The position numbers and the translations under genes were made by a program. Source: CAYNXB01 sp964401045 (GTDB lineage Bacteria; Pseudomonadota; Alphaproteobacteria; Sphingomonadales; Sphingomonadaceae). From it: 40,193 nucleotides of DNA. The stretch covers positions 1 through 40,193 of the forward strand of contig CAYNXB010000019.1 in the NCBI GenBank assembly GCA_964401045.1, in the 5' to 3' direction. This document shows, piece by piece, positions 7,691-16,046 of the stretch; within the stretch, counting starts at the first letter, position 1; every line of letters starts with the position of its first letter. Under the pieces are notes generated by a model that had not been told where the DNA came from, did not search any database, and worked only from the letters and a program-made list of their open reading frames with translations.

Positions 7691-8616
7691 AAACGCTGGT
7701 CCTGGTCGAGCACGACAACAAAACCATCAAGGACGCGACGCTGGCGGCCGTGACCGCGGCGGCTAAGCTGGGCGAGGTCACCGCGCTGGTCGCCGGTTCG
7801 GATAGCGGCGCGGTGGCTGACGCCGCCGCGAAAATCGTCGGCGTCACGAAAGTGCTGCACGCCGACGATGCCGCATACGCGCACGCTTTGCCGGAGAACG
7901 TCGCCCCGCTCGCCGCGCAGCTTATGGCCGATTACGACGCGCTCCTCGCGCCCGCGACCACAACCGGCAAGAATGTGGCTCCCCGCGTCGCCGCCCTGCT
8001 CGACGTGATGCAGGTGTCGGACATCATCTCGGTCGAGAGCGGGAAGACCTTCAAGCGGCCGATCTATGCCGGCAACGCGATCGCCACGGTCGAATCGTCC
8101 GATTCCAAGCTGGTGATCACCGTGCGCGGCACTGCCTTCGCCAAAGCCCCGGCCGAGGGCGGCTCGGCGAGCGTCGAGGCCATCTCCGGCCCCGGTGAGG
8201 CGGGCACGTCCAGCTTCGTTGGCGAGGAACTGGCCAAGAGCGAGCGTCCGGAGCTGACCAGCGCGAAGGTGATCGTTTCGGGCGGGCGCGGGCTGAAGGA
8301 CAAGGAGACGTTCGAGAAGCTCATCCTCCCCCTCGCGGACAAGCTCGGCGCGGCGGTCGGGGCGAGCCGCGCGGCGGTCGACGCCGGGTTTGTGCCCAAC
8401 GATTACCAGGTCGGGCAGACCGGCAAGATCGTCGCTCCCGAAGTCTACATCGCCATCGGTATCTCGGGCGCGATCCAGCACCTCGCGGGGATGAAGGAAT
8501 CGAAGGCCATCATCGCCATTAACAAGGACGAGGACGCGCCGATCTTCCAGATCGCCGACATCGGCTACGTTGGCGACCTGTTCCAGGCCGTGCCGGAGCT
8601 CACCGAAAAGCTGTAG
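7687..8616 (+). CDS. etfA: Electron transfer flavoprotein alpha subunit
   Basis: A 309-residue alpha subunit. It has an N-terminal adenine-nucleotide-like domain and a C-terminal FAD-binding domain with VSGGRGLKDKE, LGAAVGASRAAVDAGF, the QVGQTGKIVAPEVYIAIGIS signature and GAIQHLAGMK. The length is typical. It overlaps etfB by 4 bases (ATGA). The stop is followed 14 bases later by the end of a convergent acetyltransferase gene, so etfBA is a two-gene operon here. Confidence 0.97.
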   Translation: MKTLVLVEHDNKTIKDATLAAVTAAAKLGEVTALVAGSDSGAVADAAAKIVGVTKVLHADDAAYAHALPENVAPLAAQLMADYDALLAPATTTGKNVAPRVAALLDVMQVSDIISVESGKTFKRPIYAGNAIATVESSDSKLVITVRGTAFAKAPAEGGSASVEAISGPGEAGTSSFVGEELAKSERPELTSAKVIVSGGRGLKDKETFEKLILPLADKLGAAVGASRAAVDAGFVPNDYQVGQTGKIVAPEVYIAIGISGAIQHLAGMKESKAIIAINKDEDAPIFQIADIGYVGDLFQAVPELTEKL

Positions 8617-8630
8617 TCGCTTTCGGCGTG

Positions 8631-9167
8631 CTAGGGCACGCGCTCGAACAGCGCCACGACCTCGCCGTCGGCGAGCGTGGCCTCACGGAGCGGAGCGAAG
8701 CCCAGCTTCCGCGAGAGACCGATTGACGCAGCGTTTTCCGGCGCGATCATGCACACGATGCGACGCGGGCCGTGTGCGCCGTCGAACCACGCGAGCACCG
8801 CTTCCATCGCTTCGCGCCCGAGGCCGGTGCCGACGTGCTCCTCGGCGATGATCCAGCCGGCTTCAGGGTGGTCGTCGAAATCCGAACCAAGCCCGCGGAA
8901 GGTGTGGAACACACCGCAGTTGCCGATCACGGCGCCCTTCCCGCGCAGCCGCACCATCAGCGGGCCGTAGCCATGGAGGAACCAGCTCCCCGCGCCGCGC
9001 ATGAAGCGCAAGGCGTGGTCATGGAGTTGCGCGACGGCGCCAAGGTAACGCGAGGTATTCGGCTGCGTGACGACCGCATACATCGCGCGCAGGTCCTCAG
9101 CGCGCGGAAGCCACAGCTCCAGCCGCTCGGTGACGAGCAGCGGCTTCGCGAAGTCGAACCCGGTCAT
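8631..9167 (-). CDS. GNAT-family N-acetyltransferase
   Basis: A 178-residue GNAT protein of the RimJ/RimL type (Acetyltransf_3). TERLELWLPRAEDL is the typical N terminus, VIGNCGVFHTF lies mid-domain, and EEHVGTGLGREAMEAVL is the acetyl-CoA pyrophosphate-binding Q/RxxGxG/A-like loop. PENAASIGLSRKLGF is the C-terminal NxxSxrvleKlGF motif. The acceptor is unknown. The open frame extends far upstream, but that is the shadow of the DUF445 gene; the ATG at 9167 overlaps the DUF445 stop (ATGA), fixing the start and showing coupling. Confidence 0.88.
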   Translation of the reverse strand: MTGFDFAKPLLVTERLELWLPRAEDLRAMYAVVTQPNTSRYLGAVAQLHDHALRFMRGAGSWFLHGYGPLMVRLRGKGAVIGNCGVFHTFRGLGSDFDDHPEAGWIIAEEHVGTGLGREAMEAVLAWFDGAHGPRRIVCMIAPENAASIGLSRKLGFAPLREATLADGEVVALFERVP

Positions 9168-10456
9168 AGCACCTGCGTCAGCGCGTGGATCGCGAGTCCC
9201 ACCAGTCCGCCGACCAGCGTGCCGTTGATGCGGATGAACTGCAGATCGCGGCCCACCGCGTTCTCGATCCGGTCGGTGACCGTGCGGGCATCCCAGCGGC
9301 GGACGGTTTCCGATACGAGCTGCACGATCTGCCCGCCGTAGCGGGTGGTCACGCCGACCGCGGTACGGCGGGCGAAGCGGTTGACCTGCAGCTGCAGACC
9401 GGGATCGTCGCGCAAGGCCTTGCCGAGCTCGCTCAGCGCTCCGCCAAGCTGGCCTGAGAGCGCAGCCTTGGGATCGCGGGCAGCTCCGATCAGCGCATGG
9501 CGCAGCCGCTCCCAGACTCCCTGCCACCAATCGCCGACCGCCGCGTTGTCGAGCAGGTCGCGCTTCATTCGCTCGACCTTGGCGCGCATTTCCGGGTCGT
9601 GCTGCAGGTCCTCCGCAAGCTGGCCAAGCCCTTCCTCGACCTTGCGCCGCAGCGGGTGATCGGGATCGACGATGCATTCGGCGATCAGCTTGTAGAGCCC
9701 GTCCAGCACCGAGTTGGCGATGCGCTCGTCGAGCCCGGTCAGCCGCAGCAGCGCGTTGGCGCGCTTGGCGATCATGGTGCGCACCATGTCCTCATTGTCC
9801 TCGAGCGCGAGGCCCGCCCAGCGCAGCATGCTCTCGAGCAACGGCAGATGCTTCCTGTCGGCAATCGCCGCCGACAGCATCTGGCCGATCAGCGGCGCAA
9901 CGTCGAGCCGGTCGAGTTGCGCCTTGAGGCCGGCGCGCATCTGGCTGCCGAGCCGCTCGGGATCGAGCGATTCGAGTACCTCGGCAAGCAACTCACCAGC
10001 CCCCGCGCGAATCCGCGACTGCTCGCCAGCGCCTGCGGGCGCAGAGAGGAAATTGCCCGCCGCACGCGCCAGGTTCATCGCCCGCATCCGCCTCGCGACC
10101 ACTGCGGGCGTGAGGAAATTGCGGCGCAGGAAGTCCGCCATCGTATCGGCGATGCGATCCTTGTTCTCCGGGATAATCGCGGTGTGCGGGATCGGAATGC
10201 CGAGCGGATGGCGAAACAGCGCGGTCACCGCGAACCAGTCCGCCAGTCCGCCGACCATCGCCGCTTCGGCGAACGAGCGGAGATAGCTCCATCCCGGATG
10301 CGCGCCGCCCAGCCCCATCTGCCAGTGCGCGAGCGCGAACAGTGCCGCCATCGCCACCAGCATCGCGGTCGCGGTCAGGCGCATGCGACGCGCCCGGTCT
10401 GGCGGTATCGCGAGGGGAGCCGGCGCGGGCGGCGGCGCAGAGGGAGGGGCGCTCAT
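9164..10456 (-). CDS. DUF445 family membrane protein
   Basis: A 430-residue protein of the DUF445 family. It has a Pro-rich N terminus, a transmembrane helix at about 27-45, and the characteristic FAEAAMVGGLADWFAVTALF followed by RHPLGIPIPHTAIIPENKDRI. A long mostly helical cytoplasmic or periplasmic region follows, and a second hydrophobic helix lies at the very C terminus (TLVGGLVGLAIHAL). The molecular function is not established. It sits 24 bases after the RND permease stop and overlaps the acetyltransferase start, so it may be in the efflux operon, but no functional link is known. Confidence 0.88.
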   Translation of the reverse strand: MSAPPSAPPPAPAPLAIPPDRARRMRLTATAMLVAMAALFALAHWQMGLGGAHPGWSYLRSFAEAAMVGGLADWFAVTALFRHPLGIPIPHTAIIPENKDRIADTMADFLRRNFLTPAVVARRMRAMNLARAAGNFLSAPAGAGEQSRIRAGAGELLAEVLESLDPERLGSQMRAGLKAQLDRLDVAPLIGQMLSAAIADRKHLPLLESMLRWAGLALEDNEDMVRTMIAKRANALLRLTGLDERIANSVLDGLYKLIAECIVDPDHPLRRKVEEGLGQLAEDLQHDPEMRAKVERMKRDLLDNAAVGDWWQGVWERLRHALIGAARDPKAALSGQLGGALSELGKALRDDPGLQLQVNRFARRTAVGVTTRYGGQIVQLVSETVRRWDARTVTDRIENAVGRDLQFIRINGTLVGGLVGLAIHALTQVL

Positions 10457-10480
10457 CCGGCGCTCATGAGGCCGGCCCCG

Positions 10481-13400
10481 TCACTCGGCCGGATAACCCT
10501 CCGCCTTGGGGTGCTCGTCCTCCGGCCGGTAGGTGAGCAGGCTCTTGCGCAGCCACGGGCCAATGCGTTTCTCGAAGCTGTCCGCAAGGCTGAACCCGGC
10601 CGGCACGATCAGCAGGGTCAGCAGGGTCGACAGCAGCAGGCCGCCGATCACGGTGATGCCCATCGGCGCACGCCAGGCCGCATCCCCGGAGAGCGAGAGC
10701 GCGGTGGGAACCATGCCGGCGACCATCGCTACCGTGGTCATCACGATTGGCTGCGCGCGTTTGTGGCCGGCCTCGAGGATAGCCTCGCGCTTGGCCGTGC
10801 CACGCTCCATCTCCTCGATCGCGAAGTCGATCAGCAGGATCGAGTTCTTGGCGACGATCCCGAGCAGCATCAGCAGGCCGATATAGACCGCGATGGAGAT
10901 CGGATCGGGCTGCCCGTTTCGGACCACCCCGATTATCACCAGTGCGAGCAGCCCGCCGAGTGGCGCGAGCAACAGCGAGGTCATGTTGACCAGCGGCGAG
11001 ACGAACCGGCGGTAGAGCAGCACCAGCACGCCGAATACCATCATCACGCCGCTGATCACGGCGATGATGAAGTTGGTGATCAGCTCCTGCTGCCACTTCT
11101 CGTCGCCAACGGCATCGCGCGTCACGCCGGTCGGCAGGTTCTTCATGACCGGCAGCGCGTCGATCTTTTCCATCACCGGGCCTTTGAGCTGGCCTTCCGC
11201 AAGGTCCGCGCCGACGAAGATCCGGCGCGACTGGTTGTAGCGCTGGATCTGCGTCGGGCCCGCACCGAAGCGAACTTCGGCAACGCGCTTCAGCGGCACC
11301 GAGCCGCCGCTGGCGGTCGGTACCGGGAGATTCTCGATGGTCGAGAAGTCGCGCCGCGAGGCCTTGGGGAGCATCACCCGGATCGGGATCTGCCGGTCCG
11401 ACAGCGAGAACTTCGCCGCCGCCTGATCGATCTCGCCGATCGTCGCGATGCGGATCGCCTGGCTCAGCGCCGAGGTGGTGACGCCGAGTTGCGCCGCCAG
11501 ATCGAGCCGGGGCGTAATCACGAGCTCGGGACGCTGAAGATCGGCATCGACACGCGGAGCGACCGCGCCGGGGATGCTTTTCATCTGCTCGACCAAGGTG
11601 CGCGCCGTCTGGTTGAGCTGCACCGGATCGGAACCGGCGAGCATGATCGAGATGTCGCGACCGGTGCCGCCACCGCCGGACTGCGAGGAAAAGGTCACGC
11701 GCGCATCAGGAATCTTCTGGAATTCCTGCGTCATCCGGCGCTCGAATTCGATGCTGTTATGGGCACGATCCTCACGCAGCATCACGAACATCATCGCGTT
11801 GCCTTCGTTTATCCGCTCCATAACTCGCCGCACGTCATCCTTCTGCGCGCGGAGCAGGCTGGCGACGCGATCGGCGACCGCTTCGGTCTGCTCGAGCGTC
11901 GTACCGGGCACCATCTCGATGTTGGCGCGGCTCGAATCCGAATCGGTCAACGGCTGGAACTGCTGGGGCAACAGCATCAGCAGAGCTACCGTCAGGCCGA
12001 GTGCCCCCATCCCGATGCCGAACATCCACAAGCGGTGGTCCTGCCGACGGGCGGCCAGCCGGGCGATGAAATAATCGTGATACTCCGCGATTCCACTGGG
12101 AAACACCGTACGGATCACCATTCCCAGCACCTTCCAGGCGAGCCAGCCGGCGAGCAGTGCGCCAAGGACGATCGCGATCAGGTGCACCGCGCCCCACAGC
12201 TCGAGCGGGGCGAGCAACTGCGCGGTGATCCGTCCGCCAATGTACACGGCGGTGAGCACCAGCAGCACGAACACCACTTCGGTGACGAGGGTCCACACGG
12301 TGGTCGGCAGGTGGCCAAGCTGGGCGCGGATCGCGCGCGCGCGCTCGGTCATCAGCGTCCAGTTGAGGATCTTCATGTAGGCGTCCATCATCCGGCCTTC
12401 GCCGTGCGATGCGTGGCCCTTGGCCTTCAGGAAATAGGCCGCGATCATCGGCGTGATCATGCGCGCGACGGCGAGGCTCATCAGCACGGCGGACACGACG
12501 GTGAGGCCGAAGTTCTTGAAGAACTGGCCCGAGATACCCGGCATCAGGCCAACCGGCAGGAACACCGCGACGATCGAGAAGCTGGTGGCGACCACCGCGA
12601 GGCCGATCTCGTCCGCGGCGTCGATCGCAGCCTGGTAGGCGCTCTTGCCCATGCGCATGTGCCTGACGATGTTCTCGATTTCGACGATCGCGTCATCGAC
12701 CAGCACGCCTGCGACGAGGCTCAGCGCGAGCAGCGTCATTTCGTTGAGCGTGAAATCGAGCAGGCTCATGAACCAGAATGTCGGGATCGCCGACAAGGGA
12801 ATCGCCAGCGCGCTGATCATGGTCGCGCGCCAGTCACGCAAGAACAGGAACACCACCAGGATCGCAAGGACCGCGCCCTCGATCATGGCCTCCATCGAGG
12901 TCTCGTACTGCTGCTTGGTGTAATCGACCGAGGTGTAGAGCGTGGAGATGTGGATGCCCGGATTTTCTTTCTCGAGCTTCGCGATCTCGGCCAGCGCGGC
13001 CTCGTACACGGTCACGTCCGAGGCGCCCTTCGCCCGCTCGATGCCGAAGGTCACGACCTGGCGCCCTTCGAGCTTCGCAATCGAGGTTTGCTCCGAGAAG
13101 CCGTCGTAGACGTCGGCGACGTCTGCCAGCTTGATCGTGCGGCCCCCGCCCAGGCTGATCCCGGTCTGGCCGAGCGCGCGCGCATCGTCGGCATTGCCGA
13201 GCACGCGCACCGACTGGCGCGAGCCGGCGATCTCCGCCTGGCCGCCTGCCGCGTCGGTGTTGACCGAGCGCAGCGTCTGGTTGATCTGGCTGGCGCTGAC
13301 CCCGAGCGACTGCATGCGCGCCGGATCGAGGATCACGCGAATCTCGCGGTCGACGCCGCCCGAGCGGCTGACCGAAGCCATCCCCTCGATCGACAGCAGC

Positions 13401-13903
13401 CGCTTGGAGACGGTGTCGTCGACGAACCAGCTCAGCTGCTCCATCGTCATGTCGTCGGCGGCAATCGCGAAATAGCCGATCGGTCCACTACCGCCGACCT
13501 CTACCTTGGATACGCGCGGCTCGAGAATACCGTCAGGCAAGTCGCCGCGGATCTGGTCGACCGCGTTCTTGACTTCGTTGACCGCGTCGTTGGCGTCGGT
13601 GCCGATCTCGAACTGGACGAAAGTGCTGCTGCTGCCTTCCGAGGCGGTGGAGGTGATCTCGTCCACGCCATTGATGGAGCGGACCGCGGCCTCGACCTTC
13701 TGGGTGATCTGCGTCTCGATCTCGGTCGGGGCGGCGCCCGGTTGCGAGATGTTCACATTGACCGCGGGGAAATCGATGTCCGGGCTGCCGTTCACGTCCA
13801 TCCGGTTGAACGCGACCAGGCCGGCCAGGACCAGCCCGACGAACAGCACTATGGGAACGATCGGGTTACGGATCGACCATGCGGAAAGATTGCGGAAGTT
13901 CAC
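10481..13903 (-). CDS. RND multidrug efflux permease with enlarged central region
   Basis: A 1140-residue inner-membrane proton/drug antiporter of the RND (HAE) family. TM1 lies in IRNPIVPIVLFVGLVLAGLV, and GVLVDDAIVEIENI (D403, D404) is the TM4 proton-relay motif. GIVAKNSILLIDFAIEE holds the TM10 lysine. Two periplasmic pore/docking halves are present. The family is usually near 1040 residues. Here roughly residues 521-620, between the two halves, are extra and contain hydrophobic stretches at about 539-555 and 571-598. Translation starts at a GTG, 14 bases after the adaptor stop. No outer-membrane channel gene is adjacent, so a shared TolC-type channel is likely. Confidence 0.93.
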   Translation of the reverse strand: MNFRNLSAWSIRNPIVPIVLFVGLVLAGLVAFNRMDVNGSPDIDFPAVNVNISQPGAAPTEIETQITQKVEAAVRSINGVDEITSTASEGSSSTFVQFEIGTDANDAVNEVKNAVDQIRGDLPDGILEPRVSKVEVGGSGPIGYFAIAADDMTMEQLSWFVDDTVSKRLLSIEGMASVSRSGGVDREIRVILDPARMQSLGVSASQINQTLRSVNTDAAGGQAEIAGSRQSVRVLGNADDARALGQTGISLGGGRTIKLADVADVYDGFSEQTSIAKLEGRQVVTFGIERAKGASDVTVYEAALAEIAKLEKENPGIHISTLYTSVDYTKQQYETSMEAMIEGAVLAILVVFLFLRDWRATMISALAIPLSAIPTFWFMSLLDFTLNEMTLLALSLVAGVLVDDAIVEIENIVRHMRMGKSAYQAAIDAADEIGLAVVATSFSIVAVFLPVGLMPGISGQFFKNFGLTVVSAVLMSLAVARMITPMIAAYFLKAKGHASHGEGRMMDAYMKILNWTLMTERARAIRAQLGHLPTTVWTLVTEVVFVLLVLTAVYIGGRITAQLLAPLELWGAVHLIAIVLGALLAGWLAWKVLGMVIRTVFPSGIAEYHDYFIARLAARRQDHRLWMFGIGMGALGLTVALLMLLPQQFQPLTDSDSSRANIEMVPGTTLEQTEAVADRVASLLRAQKDDVRRVMERINEGNAMMFVMLREDRAHNSIEFERRMTQEFQKIPDARVTFSSQSGGGGTGRDISIMLAGSDPVQLNQTARTLVEQMKSIPGAVAPRVDADLQRPELVITPRLDLAAQLGVTTSALSQAIRIATIGEIDQAAAKFSLSDRQIPIRVMLPKASRRDFSTIENLPVPTASGGSVPLKRVAEVRFGAGPTQIQRYNQSRRIFVGADLAEGQLKGPVMEKIDALPVMKNLPTGVTRDAVGDEKWQQELITNFIIAVISGVMMVFGVLVLLYRRFVSPLVNMTSLLLAPLGGLLALVIIGVVRNGQPDPISIAVYIGLLMLLGIVAKNSILLIDFAIEEMERGTAKREAILEAGHKRAQPIVMTTVAMVAGMVPTALSLSGDAAWRAPMGITVIGGLLLSTLLTLLIVPAGFSLADSFEKRIGPWLRKSLLTYRPEDEHPKAEGYPAE

Positions 13904-13917
13904 GGCAGGTTAGCCTG

Positions 13918-15108
13918 TCACTCGCCCTTCGTCAGCCGCGGCCGGACTACTTCGCCCGGCGACAGGAACCCGCCCGCGCGCATCACCACCTTCTCGGTGC
14001 CGTCGAGCCCTTCGATCACTGTGATGCCGCGCTCGGTGACGATACCGCTCTTGACCGCCCGGCGTTCGACCTTGTTGTCCTTGCCGACGATGTAGACGTA
14101 GCTGCCCTCCTCATCGTTGAGGATGGCGGATTCCGGCAGGATCGGTGCGACCACCGTGCCGCTCTTGATCACCGCCGATGCGAAGCCGCCCGGACGCAGC
14201 TCTGGCGCGTAGGCCAGCGCGATGCGCGCGGTGCCCTGGCGGTCCTGCTCGTCGATCACCGGGGCTATCTGCCACACCTGTCCGGTGAAGGCCTTGCCGG
14301 TCCCGACCGGGGTGACTTCGGCAGTGACGCCGACTGCGAGCTTGGCAAGCTCCGTCTCGCCCACTTCGGCGAGCAGTTCCATCTCGCCGTCCTTGGCGAT
14401 CGAGAACAGTTCGCCGGTGCCCGGGCTGACGACCTGGCCCGGCTCGACCTTGCGCTCGAGCAGCAGGCCCGCGGCGGGCGCGACAATGTTGAGCTGGGCG
14501 TTGCGCGCGCGGCGCTCCCCATATTGCGCTTCGGCCACGCGCACGCGGGCGACGGCGGCGTCGCGGGTCGCGGTCAGGCGATCTATGTCGGCCTTGGAGA
14601 TGAAGCCGCGGGCGACCAGCTTGAGCGCGCGGTCGAGATTGGCCTGGGCAAGCTCGGCGTCCGCCTTGGCAACCTGGATATTGGCCTCGGCGCTTTCGGC
14701 CTGCTGGATCTGCACCGAGCGGTCGATCACGGCGAGGATCTGACCGGCGCGGACCCACTGGCCGGCCTCGACCGGAACCGAGACCACGCGCCCGCCTTCG
14801 CCGACCACGCCGATCGGCATTGCCCGGCGCGCGGCAAGCGTGCCGGTGGCGTTGATCGTGCCCTGCACGGTGCCGCGGCCCGGGGAGATCACGCTGACCA
14901 CCGGCGACTGGTCCTTGGTGACGCCGGTATCGCCGGCATCGCCACCTGAGAAGGCGTAATAGAGCACCGCCAGCAGCACGACGAGCGCCACCGCGGCGAT
15001 GATCAGCCGCCGCCGCGAGCGGGCGCGCCGCTGATCGTCCTCGAGGCCGAGGACTTCGGGCGGTACTTCTTCACGCGTCTGGGTTTCGACGGTGGTTTCG
15101 TAGTTCAT
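13918..15108 (-). CDS. RND efflux periplasmic adaptor (membrane fusion protein)
   Basis: A 396-residue adaptor that bridges the permease and an outer-membrane channel. It has a short cytoplasmic N terminus, one transmembrane anchor (IIAAVALVVLLAVLYYAF) rather than a lipobox, and then a lipoyl/barrel-sandwich half (VPVEAGQWVRAGQILAVID). A helical hairpin of QxxxAxANIQVAKADAELAQANL type is followed by the second lipoyl half, a beta-barrel and a membrane-proximal domain. The open frame extends 19 codons upstream, but the ATG at 15108 has AGAGG upstream and gives the natural N terminus. It is first in the operon; an operator-like palindrome lies about 70-95 bases upstream. Confidence 0.93.
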   Translation of the reverse strand: MNYETTVETQTREEVPPEVLGLEDDQRRARSRRRLIIAAVALVVLLAVLYYAFSGGDAGDTGVTKDQSPVVSVISPGRGTVQGTINATGTLAARRAMPIGVVGEGGRVVSVPVEAGQWVRAGQILAVIDRSVQIQQAESAEANIQVAKADAELAQANLDRALKLVARGFISKADIDRLTATRDAAVARVRVAEAQYGERRARNAQLNIVAPAAGLLLERKVEPGQVVSPGTGELFSIAKDGEMELLAEVGETELAKLAVGVTAEVTPVGTGKAFTGQVWQIAPVIDEQDRQGTARIALAYAPELRPGGFASAVIKSGTVVAPILPESAILNDEEGSYVYIVGKDNKVERRAVKSGIVTERGITVIEGLDGTEKVVMRAGGFLSPGEVVRPRLTKGE

Positions 15109-15176
15109 CGCGCGCAAATTGCCTCTGGTGCGGCCGCCGCCCGATCGCATGCGGCGGGGGGCCATAGCACATTAAG

Positions 15177-15204
15177 CCTGTCCGTGCACGACCGCACAAA
15201 CAGG
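15177..15204 (-). promoter_or_regulatory. Operator-like palindrome upstream of the RND operon
   Basis: A 28-bp interrupted inverted repeat reads CCTGT-N2-GTGC-N6-GCAC-N2-ACAGG, with 9 of 11 arm positions symmetrical. It lies between the adaptor gene and the convergent end of glsB, in the likely promoter zone of the efflux operon. The size and symmetry are typical of TetR- or MarR-type dimer sites, but no regulator gene is adjacent. The repeat is seen; the repressor is inferred. Confidence 0.45.
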
Positions 15205-15297
15205 TCAGCGCGCCATAGACGGCCTGTATTGTTGTGGCAATGCACCCGTCTGCGAGCGACGCCCTCACGCCGACCAAAAAGGTGTCCGGATGCAAAT

Positions 15298-15328
15298 GGG
15301 GCGGACAAGCCTTTCGGCCGCCCGCCCC
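15298..15328 (-). terminator. Probable terminator of glsB
   Basis: GGGGCGG (15298-15304) pairs with CCGCCCC (15322-15328), with a small inner GCC/GGC hairpin in the loop. It sits 28 bases after the glsB stop. On the leftward strand only a short ATTT follows, so the U tract is weak. Confidence 0.5.
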
Positions 15329-15355
15329 ATCGCGATTATTTGCTGTTGCTCCGGC

Positions 15356-15613
15356 CTAGCGAACGCGCCCGCGCTGCACCAGGTTGATGATCGCCAGCAG
15401 AACGATCGCACCGACGATCGCGGCGATGAACCAGGCGAGCCAGTTCGCCTCGCCGCTGATGCCGACAAGCGGCAGCAGCAGCTTGCCGATCACCGCACCG
15501 ATCACGCCGACGATGATGTTCATCAAGATACCCATCGAGGCGTCGCGGCGCATCACGATGCTCGCGAGCCAGCCGGCGACACCGCCGACGACGATTGCGA
15601 CTAACCAATCCAT
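15356..15613 (-). CDS. GlsB/YeaQ/YmgE family small membrane protein
   Basis: An 85-residue hydrophobic protein of the transglycosylase-associated family, rich in glycine and with three membrane helices (about 4-22, 28-48, 57-78). The motifs IVVGGVAGWLASIVMR and NIIVGVIGAVIGKLLLP are typical. These proteins are commonly stress-induced, but their biochemical role is unknown and the transglycosylase name is not evidence of enzyme activity. A strong GAGGAGAGCAGG precedes the ATG. An EcfG-type promoter lies about 50 bases upstream and a probable terminator lies downstream, making it a single-gene stress unit. Confidence 0.92.
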   Translation of the reverse strand: MDWLVAIVVGGVAGWLASIVMRRDASMGILMNIIVGVIGAVIGKLLLPLVGISGEANWLAWFIAAIVGAIVLLAIINLVQRGRVR

Positions 15614-15658
15614 CCTGCTCTCCTCATGCTCTGCGGCCCTGGCCGTGATAGCGCGGAT

Positions 15659-15683
15659 AACGCCGCGCAGCGCCGACCGTTCC
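15659..15683 (-). promoter_or_regulatory. EcfG-type general stress promoter of glsB
   Basis: On the leftward strand GGAAC (15683-15679) is followed after exactly 16 bases by CGTT (15662-15659), matching the EcfG consensus. Transcription would start near 15653, about 40 bases before the ATG at 15613. It is the second such site in the window and also precedes an envelope protein gene. Confidence 0.65.
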
Positions 15684-15746
15684 CCTCGAAGGGGTTGCGG
15701 GAGAGGTATCAGGTGATGGGCGGGCGCGAAAGTCCGGCCCCGATCT

Positions 15747-16046
15747 TCAGTACTTGAGCTGACGCTCGTAAAGATCGCGATAGTGCTGGATGCGGGTCAC
15801 GCGCAGGCCCTGCATGCCCGAGCGATCGACCGCGCGCTGCCAGCCGGCAAACTCCTCGAGCGTGAGGTTGTAACGTTCGAGTACCTCGTCGATCGTCAGC
15901 AGCCCGCCGTTAACCGCGGCCACGACCTCAGCCTTGCGCCGCACGACCCATCGTTTGGTGCTCGGCGAAGGCAAGTCGGCAATCGTCAGCGGCTCGCCGA
16001 GCGGGCCGATGACTTCTGCCGGACGGATTTTCTGGTTCTCGATCAT
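15747..16046 (-). CDS. sciP: CtrA inhibitor SciP (DUF1153)
   Basis: A 99-residue helix-turn-helix protein of the DUF1153 family. Its core, PLTIADLPSPSTKRWVVRRK followed by EVVAAVNGGLLTIDEVLERY and TLEEFAGWQRAVDRSGMQGL, matches SciP. In Caulobacter SciP binds CtrA and blocks CtrA-activated transcription in G1. The start is certain: the stop of the upstream small gene and the sciP ATG share a base (TAATG), and GAGGGAAG lies upstream, so translation is coupled. A CtrA-like box precedes the two-gene operon, consistent with a CtrA-SciP loop. That SciP acts the same way here is inferred from the family. Confidence 0.9.
   Translation of the reverse strand: MIENQKIRPAEVIGPLGEPLTIADLPSPSTKRWVVRRKAEVVAAVNGGLLTIDEVLERYNLTLEEFAGWQRAVDRSGMQGLRVTRIQHYRDLYERQLKY

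Noticed and set aside
9497..14095. A 1532-codon open frame on the + strand opposite the DUF445 and RND genes
   Set aside because: It crosses three real gene boundaries, is full of His, Arg and Asp runs and has no domain. It is the mirror of GC-rich codon use in genes that are clearly coded on the other strand.
15684..15697. Small CCCCT/AGGGG hairpin near the glsB promoter as a terminator of sciP
   Set aside because: The stem is only 5 bp and there is no T tract.
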